This document shows positions 5,423 to 8,683 of a stretch of 8,683 nucleotides of DNA, piece by piece. Both the position numbers and the translations under genes were made by a program. Source of the DNA: Actinomycetes bacterium (GTDB lineage Bacteria > Actinomycetota > Actinomycetes > Actinomycetales > Cellulomonadaceae). Numbering within the stretch: the first letter of the stretch is position 1; each line of letters opens with the position of its first letter. The notes beneath the pieces are model-generated. The model saw nothing but the letters and a program-made list of their open reading frames with translations, did no database searches and had not been told where the DNA came from. The DNA is taken from assembly GCA_023426865.1 (NCBI GenBank), contig JAEZBT010000050.1, positions 1-8,683 on the forward strand, given 5' to 3'.

Positions 5423-6341
5423 GTTCGACGGCGTGGTCCGGGCCCTTGCGCAGCACCAGCGTGGCGCGCCCGCGCGTCGGGAGGATGTTCTGCTCGAGGT
5501 TGGGTGCGTTGATCGCGTCCCAGATGCCCTCGGCGGTCCGCACGGCCGCCGCGTCGTCGAGCGTCGCGTACCGATGGAAGTACGACTCGGGCTGGGCGAA
5601 CGCCGTCTGCCGCAGGGACAGGAACCGGTCCACGTACCACTGCCGCACGTCCGTCGCCCGCGCATCGACGTAGATCGAGAAGTCGAAGAAGTCGCTGACC
5701 GCGAGACTGGACTCGCCGGCCGCGGTGGCGCGCGCGGGCTGCAGCACGTTCAGGCCCTCGACGATGAGCACGTCCGGCTGGCGCACGACGGTGTGCTCGC
5801 CGGGGACGATGTCGTAGGTCAGGTGCGAGTACACGGGTGCGCGGACCTCGGGCCGCCCGGCCTTGATCGCGCCGAGGAAGCGCAGCAGCGCGCGCCGGTC
5901 GTAGGACTCGGGGAAGCCCTTGCGGTCCATGAGGCCGCGGCGCTCGAGCTCGGCGTTCGGGTAGAGGAACCCGTCGGTGGTGATGAGCTGCACGCGGGGG
6001 GTGTCCGGCCAGCGCGCCATGAGCTCGCGCAGCACGCGGGCCGTCGTCGACTTGCCGACGGCGACGGACCCCGAGATCCCGATGACGTACGGCGTCCGGG
6101 CGCCGGTCTCCCCGAGGAACACCGACGACGCCGAGTGCAGCGAGCCGGTAGCGGCCACGTACAGGTTGAGCAGCCGGGACAGCGGCCGGTAGACCGCATC
6201 GACCTCCGACAGGTCGATGGGGTCCCCGAGCCCGCGCAGGCGCGCGACGTCGGAGTCCGTCAGGGGGAGGGGGGTCTGGGCGGAGAGCCGGCTCCACGCC
6301 TCACGGTCGAGGTCGACGTACGGCGTGGGGATGTCTGCCAC
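5400..6341 (-). CDS. coaA: Type I pantothenate kinase
   Basis: Cytoplasmic kinase phosphorylating pantothenate with ATP, the first and rate-controlling step of CoA synthesis. The 313-residue product matches the prokaryotic type I enzyme (E. coli 316). Walker A is GSVAVGKS at residues 91-98 (Lys97); TTDGFLYPN follows at 121-129, with Asp123 corresponding to the catalytic Asp127 of E. coli. Downstream come GFPESYDRRALLRFL, YSHLTYDIVPGE, VLIVEGLNVLQ and SIYVDA, then the C-terminal region with WYVDRFLSLR, FAQPESYFHRYA and ILPTRGRATLVLRKGPDH. Translation from the GTG at 6341 gives the usual N-terminus. There is no Shine-Dalgarno, but a -10-like CAGACT lies 6 nt upstream, suggesting a leaderless mRNA. 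It is divergent from glmS and convergent with the DedA gene. No residue needed for catalysis appears to be missing. Confidence 0.97.
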   Translation of the reverse strand: MADIPTPYVDLDREAWSRLSAQTPLPLTDSDVARLRGLGDPIDLSEVDAVYRPLSRLLNLYVAATGSLHSASSVFLGETGARTPYVIGISGSVAVGKSTTARVLRELMARWPDTPRVQLITTDGFLYPNAELERRGLMDRKGFPESYDRRALLRFLGAIKAGRPEVRAPVYSHLTYDIVPGEHTVVRQPDVLIVEGLNVLQPARATAAGESSLAVSDFFDFSIYVDARATDVRQWYVDRFLSLRQTAFAQPESYFHRYATLDDAAAVRTAEGIWDAINAPNLEQNILPTRGRATLVLRKGPDHAVERVRLRKL

Positions 6342-6347
6342 GGGAGC

Positions 6348-6353
6348 AGTCTG
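6348..6353 (-). promoter_or_regulatory. Candidate -10 element of coaA (leaderless)
   Basis: On the minus strand CAGACT resembles TANNNT (one mismatch) and lies 6 nt before the GTG at 6341. Its upstream end overlaps by two bases the dyad element at 6352-6364. Weak on its own, but the spacing equals that of glmS on the opposite strand. Confidence 0.3.
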
Positions 6354-6364
6354 CCGGAACCGGC
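6352..6364. repeat. 13-bp dyad element TGCCGGAACCGGC, copy 2
   Basis: Exact copy of 4611-4623, here in the 61-bp gap between coaA and glmS. Its centre lies 21 bp (two helical turns) from the centre of the palindrome at 6372-6387, placing both on the same face of the helix. No further copy was seen in the window by eye. Confidence 0.45.
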
Positions 6365-6371
6365 CAGGCGG

Positions 6372-6387
6372 GGGCGTCGCGACGCCC
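6372..6387. promoter_or_regulatory. Perfect 16-bp palindrome upstream of glmS (candidate operator)
   Basis: GGGCGTCGCGACGCCC reads the same on both strands. It ends 3 nt before the glmS -10 and covers the spacer between -10 and -35, about -31 to -16 relative to a start at 6403. That is a typical place for a repressor. The regulator is unknown. Confidence 0.5.
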
Positions 6388-6390
6388 GTC

Positions 6391-6396
6391 TACACT
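6391..6396 (+). promoter_or_regulatory. Candidate -10 element of glmS (leaderless)
   Basis: TACACT is a full match to TANNNT and lies 6 nt before the glmS ATG at 6403, so the first transcribed base would be at or next to the A of the start codon. There is no recognisable -35 and no Shine-Dalgarno. This leaves no room for a glmS ribozyme. Confidence 0.55.
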
Positions 6397-6402
6397 CGCC
6401 GC

Positions 6403-8268
6403 ATGTGCGGAATCGTCGGATACGTGGGGGCTGGTGAGCCCAGCGGTCGTCCTCTGGATGTCGTCATGGGCGGGCTCAAGCGCCTCGAGTACCGCGGCTA
6501 CGACTCCGCGGGCGTCGCCCTCGTCGTCCCGGGTGCGGGCGGCCTGGCCACCGCGAAGAAGGCCGGCAAGCTCGGCAACCTCGCGGACGCGCTGGCCGAG
6601 CGGCCGCTCCCGGCCGCGACGGCCGCCATCGGGCACACCCGCTGGGCGACGCACGGCGCGCCCAACGACGTCAACGCGCACCCGCACGTGTCGAGCGACG
6701 GGAAGCTCGCCGTCATCCACAACGGGATCGTCGAGAACTTCGTCGAGCTCCGCGCGGAGGTCGAGGCGACCGGCGTCACGATGGTCAGCGAGACCGACAC
6801 GGAGGTGGTCGCGCACCTGCTCGCGGCCGCGTTCGACCGCGCGGGCGACCTCACCTCGGCGATGCGCGAGGTGGCCGCGCGCCTGCACGGCACGTTCACG
6901 CTGCTGGCGGTGCACGCGGACGCCCCGGACACCGTGGTGGGCACGCGGCACGACTCCCCGCTCGTGGTCGGGCTGGGCGAGGGCGAGAACTTCATGGGGT
7001 CCGACGTCGCGGCGTTCATCGCGCACACGCGCGAGGCGCTCGAGCTGGGTCAGGACCAGGTGGTGACGATCACGCCGGCCGAGGTCACGGTCGTGGACTT
7101 CGACGGCGTGCCCGTGGCCCCGAAGCGCTACACGGTCGACTGGGACGCCGCGGCGGCCGAGAAGGGCGGCTTCCCGTCCTTCATGGACAAGGAGATCCAC
7201 GACCAGCCGCAGGCCGTCCACGACACGCTGCTCGGCCGCATGACGCCCCGCGGGCGCCTCGTGCTCGACGAGATCCGCGTCGACGAGCAGGTGCTGCGCC
7301 AGATCGACAAGATCATCGTCATCGCGTGCGGCACCGCCGCCTACGCCGGGCAGGTGGCCAAGTACGCCATCGAGCACTGGTGCCGGATCCCCGTCGAGGT
7401 CGAGCTCGCGCACGAGTTCCGCTACCGCGACCCGGTCGTCAACGCGAAGACGCTGGTCGTGGCGGTCTCGCAGTCGGGCGAGACGATGGACACGCTCATG
7501 GCCGTGCGGCACGCGCGCGAGCAGGGCGCGACGGTCCTCGCCATCGTCAACACGCACGGCTCGACCATCCCGCGCGAGTCGGACGCGGTGCTCTACACGC
7601 ACGCCGGGCCCGAGGTGGCGGTCGCGTCGACCAAGGCCTTCCTCGCGCAGATCACCGCCGCGTACCTGCTCGGCCTGTACCTGGCCCAGCTGCGCGGCAC
7701 CAAGTTCCCCGACGAGATCGCCGAGGTGATCGACGACCTGCGCGCGATGCCGGAGAAGATCGCCAAGGTCATCGCCGGCGCCGGGCGCGTGCGGCAGATC
7801 GCCCGCTGGATGGCGGACACCTCCTCGGTGCTGTTCCTCGGGCGGCACGTGGGGTACCCGGTGGCGATGGAGGGTGCGCTCAAGCTCAAGGAGCTCGCGT
7901 ACATCCACGCCGAGGGCTTCGCGGCGGGCGAGCTCAAGCACGGGCCCATCGCGCTCATCGAGCAGGACCAGCCGGTGTTCGTCATCGTCCCCTCGCCGCG
8001 CGGGCGCGACTCGCTGCACTCGAAGATCGTGTCGAACATCCAGCAGATCCGCGCTCGCGGGGCCCGCACGCTCGTCATCGCGGAGGAAGGTGACACCGAC
8101 GTCCTGCCGTACGCGGACCAGGTGTTCTTCGTCCCGCAGGTGCCCACGCTCCTCGCGCCCCTCCTGACGACCGTCCCGCTGCAGATCTTCGCGTGCGAGC
8201 TCGCGACGGCCAAGGGCCTCGACGTCGACCAGCCGCGCAACCTCGCCAAGTCCGTCACCGTCGTGTGA
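6403..8268 (+). CDS. glmS: Glutamine-fructose-6-phosphate aminotransferase (isomerizing), GlmS
   Basis: Makes glucosamine-6-phosphate from fructose-6-phosphate and glutamine, the entry to amino-sugar and peptidoglycan synthesis. The 621-residue product (E. coli 609) has an N-terminal class II amidotransferase domain: Cys2, which becomes the N-terminal nucleophile after Met removal, RWATHG at 80-85 and HNGI at 106-109. Two SIS domains follow: ACGTA (308-312) and SQSGET (356-361) in the first; GALKLKELAYIHAEGF (491-506), with Lys494 and Glu497, and KHGP with His513 in the second. The tail RNLAKSVTV keeps the catalytic Lys616. The last residue is Val where E. coli GlmS ends in Glu. The ATG at 6403 is fixed by the need for Cys at position 2; the frame extends upstream across coaA but without meaning. 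acpS follows after 19 nt, probably as one operon. Confidence 0.98.
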   Translation: MCGIVGYVGAGEPSGRPLDVVMGGLKRLEYRGYDSAGVALVVPGAGGLATAKKAGKLGNLADALAERPLPAATAAIGHTRWATHGAPNDVNAHPHVSSDGKLAVIHNGIVENFVELRAEVEATGVTMVSETDTEVVAHLLAAAFDRAGDLTSAMREVAARLHGTFTLLAVHADAPDTVVGTRHDSPLVVGLGEGENFMGSDVAAFIAHTREALELGQDQVVTITPAEVTVVDFDGVPVAPKRYTVDWDAAAAEKGGFPSFMDKEIHDQPQAVHDTLLGRMTPRGRLVLDEIRVDEQVLRQIDKIIVIACGTAAYAGQVAKYAIEHWCRIPVEVELAHEFRYRDPVVNAKTLVVAVSQSGETMDTLMAVRHAREQGATVLAIVNTHGSTIPRESDAVLYTHAGPEVAVASTKAFLAQITAAYLLGLYLAQLRGTKFPDEIAEVIDDLRAMPEKIAKVIAGAGRVRQIARWMADTSSVLFLGRHVGYPVAMEGALKLKELAYIHAEGFAAGELKHGPIALIEQDQPVFVIVPSPRGRDSLHSKIVSNIQQIRARGARTLVIAEEGDTDVLPYADQVFFVPQVPTLLAPLLTTVPLQIFACELATAKGLDVDQPRNLAKSVTVV

Positions 8269-8287
8269 CGCGGCGCGCGGTGCGGCC

Positions 8288-8644
8288 GTGATCGTCGGCG
8301 TCGGCATCGACGTCGTCGACGTCGCGCGGTTCGTCGCGACGCTCGAACGTGCGCCCGGGCTGCGGGACCGGCTGTTCACACCCGACGAGCGCGACCTCCC
8401 GCCGGCCTCGCTCGCGGCGCGGTTCGCGGCGAAGGAGGCGATCGCCAAGGCGCTCGGCGCCCCGGCGGGGATGCGGTGGCAGGACGCCACCGTGCGCCGC
8501 GTCGTCGGTGCGCAGCCCGTCGTCGAGGTGACCGGTACGGTCCGGGCCCGCGCCGACGAGCTCGGCGTCGCGCGGTTCCACCTGTCGATCTCGCACGACG
8601 CGGGGATCGCGTCGGCGATGGTCGTCGCCGAGCGCGACGCCTGA
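8288..8644 (+). CDS. acpS: Holo-[acyl-carrier-protein] synthase
   Basis: Transfers the 4'-phosphopantetheine arm of CoA to the serine of acyl carrier protein, activating it for fatty-acid synthesis. The 118-residue product has the usual AcpS length and motifs: GVGIDVVDVARF at 4-15 (Mg2+ ligand Asp8), RFAAKEAIAKALG at 45-57 (Glu50 as second ligand, Lys49 conserved) and the C-terminal FHLSISHDAGIASAMVVAE. The GTG at 8288 gives the canonical N-terminus. The 19-nt gap after glmS has no strong ribosome-binding site, so translation may depend on ribosomes arriving from glmS. The reaction uses CoA, the product of the pathway begun by the nearby coaA. The gene is complete and unremarkable. Confidence 0.96.
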   Translation: MIVGVGIDVVDVARFVATLERAPGLRDRLFTPDERDLPPASLAARFAAKEAIAKALGAPAGMRWQDATVRRVVGAQPVVEVTGTVRARADELGVARFHLSISHDAGIASAMVVAERDA

Positions 8645-8683
8645 CCGGACCCGCCGCGGGCGGCCCGGCCCGCTCCCTCGCCG

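Noticed and set aside
6217..6402. glmS frame extended upstream by 62 codons
   Set aside because: GlmS needs Cys directly after the initiator Met for catalysis; the extension runs antisense to coaA.
6342..6402. glmS ribozyme or other riboswitch before glmS
   Set aside because: The whole gap is 61 nt and the likely transcript has no leader, so there is no room for the ribozyme fold.
6301..8490. Very long open frame on the minus strand (729 codons) opposite glmS and acpS
   Set aside because: Arg/Asp/His/Val-rich low-complexity translation with no domain pattern; it is the antisense of strongly supported glmS and acpS in high-GC DNA where stop codons are rare.
8651..8663. Small hairpin CCGCC-gcg-GGCGG after acpS
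   Set aside because: Only 5 bp in extremely GC-rich sequence at the window edge; too weak to call a terminator.

Overview
The window is very GC-rich (roughly 70% or more by eye), with strong G/C bias at third codon positions, frequent GTG starts and dense, short intergenic gaps. Protein signatures (an actinobacterial-type L13 N-terminus, the long acidic N-terminal extension on S9, type I pantothenate kinase, the ArgP/LysE pair) and the gene order point to a high-GC actinomycete. I would guess Micrococcales (Cellulomonas-like), but this is inference from gene order and composition, not a database result.

Layout. At the left edge a LysE/ArgO-type amino-acid exporter (minus strand, truncated by the window) is divergent from its regulator gene argP/lysG. 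The ribosomal operon rplM-rpsI (L13, S9) follows, with its own promoter and a structured leader of about 130 nt. After two strong hairpins behind rpsI come glmM (phosphoglucosamine mutase) and def (peptide deformylase), which overlap by 3 nt. A DedA/VTT membrane protein with its own candidate promoter comes next; it converges on coaA (pantothenate kinase, minus strand) with only 9 nt between the stop codons. coaA is divergent from glmS (glucosamine-6-phosphate synthase), and acpS (holo-ACP synthase) follows glmS 19 nt downstream. The last 39 nt (8645-8683) contain no gene I can support.

How the genes work together. GlmS makes glucosamine-6-phosphate and GlmM isomerises it to glucosamine-1-phosphate, so two steps toward UDP-GlcNAc and peptidoglycan are encoded here. 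DedA proteins recycle lipid carriers such as undecaprenyl phosphate, which fits the cell-wall theme. CoaA commits pantothenate to CoA, and AcpS transfers the CoA-derived phosphopantetheine to acyl carrier protein. RplM, RpsI and Def belong to translation and N-terminal maturation. This is conserved housekeeping territory: I see no IS, phage gene, CRISPR array, tRNA or foreign-looking island.

The most interesting signals are regulatory or single-residue. GlmM lacks the third aspartate of its metal-binding DGDxD motif. The coaA-glmS divergent promoter carries a perfect 16-bp palindrome plus a 13-bp dyad element that recurs exactly upstream of the DedA gene. Four divergent genes (lysE, argP, coaA, glmS) all have a -10-like hexamer 6-7 nt before the start codon, suggesting leaderless transcripts. 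A LysR-type operator of textbook geometry lies between lysE and argP. I found no convincing evidence of an undescribed multi-gene system.
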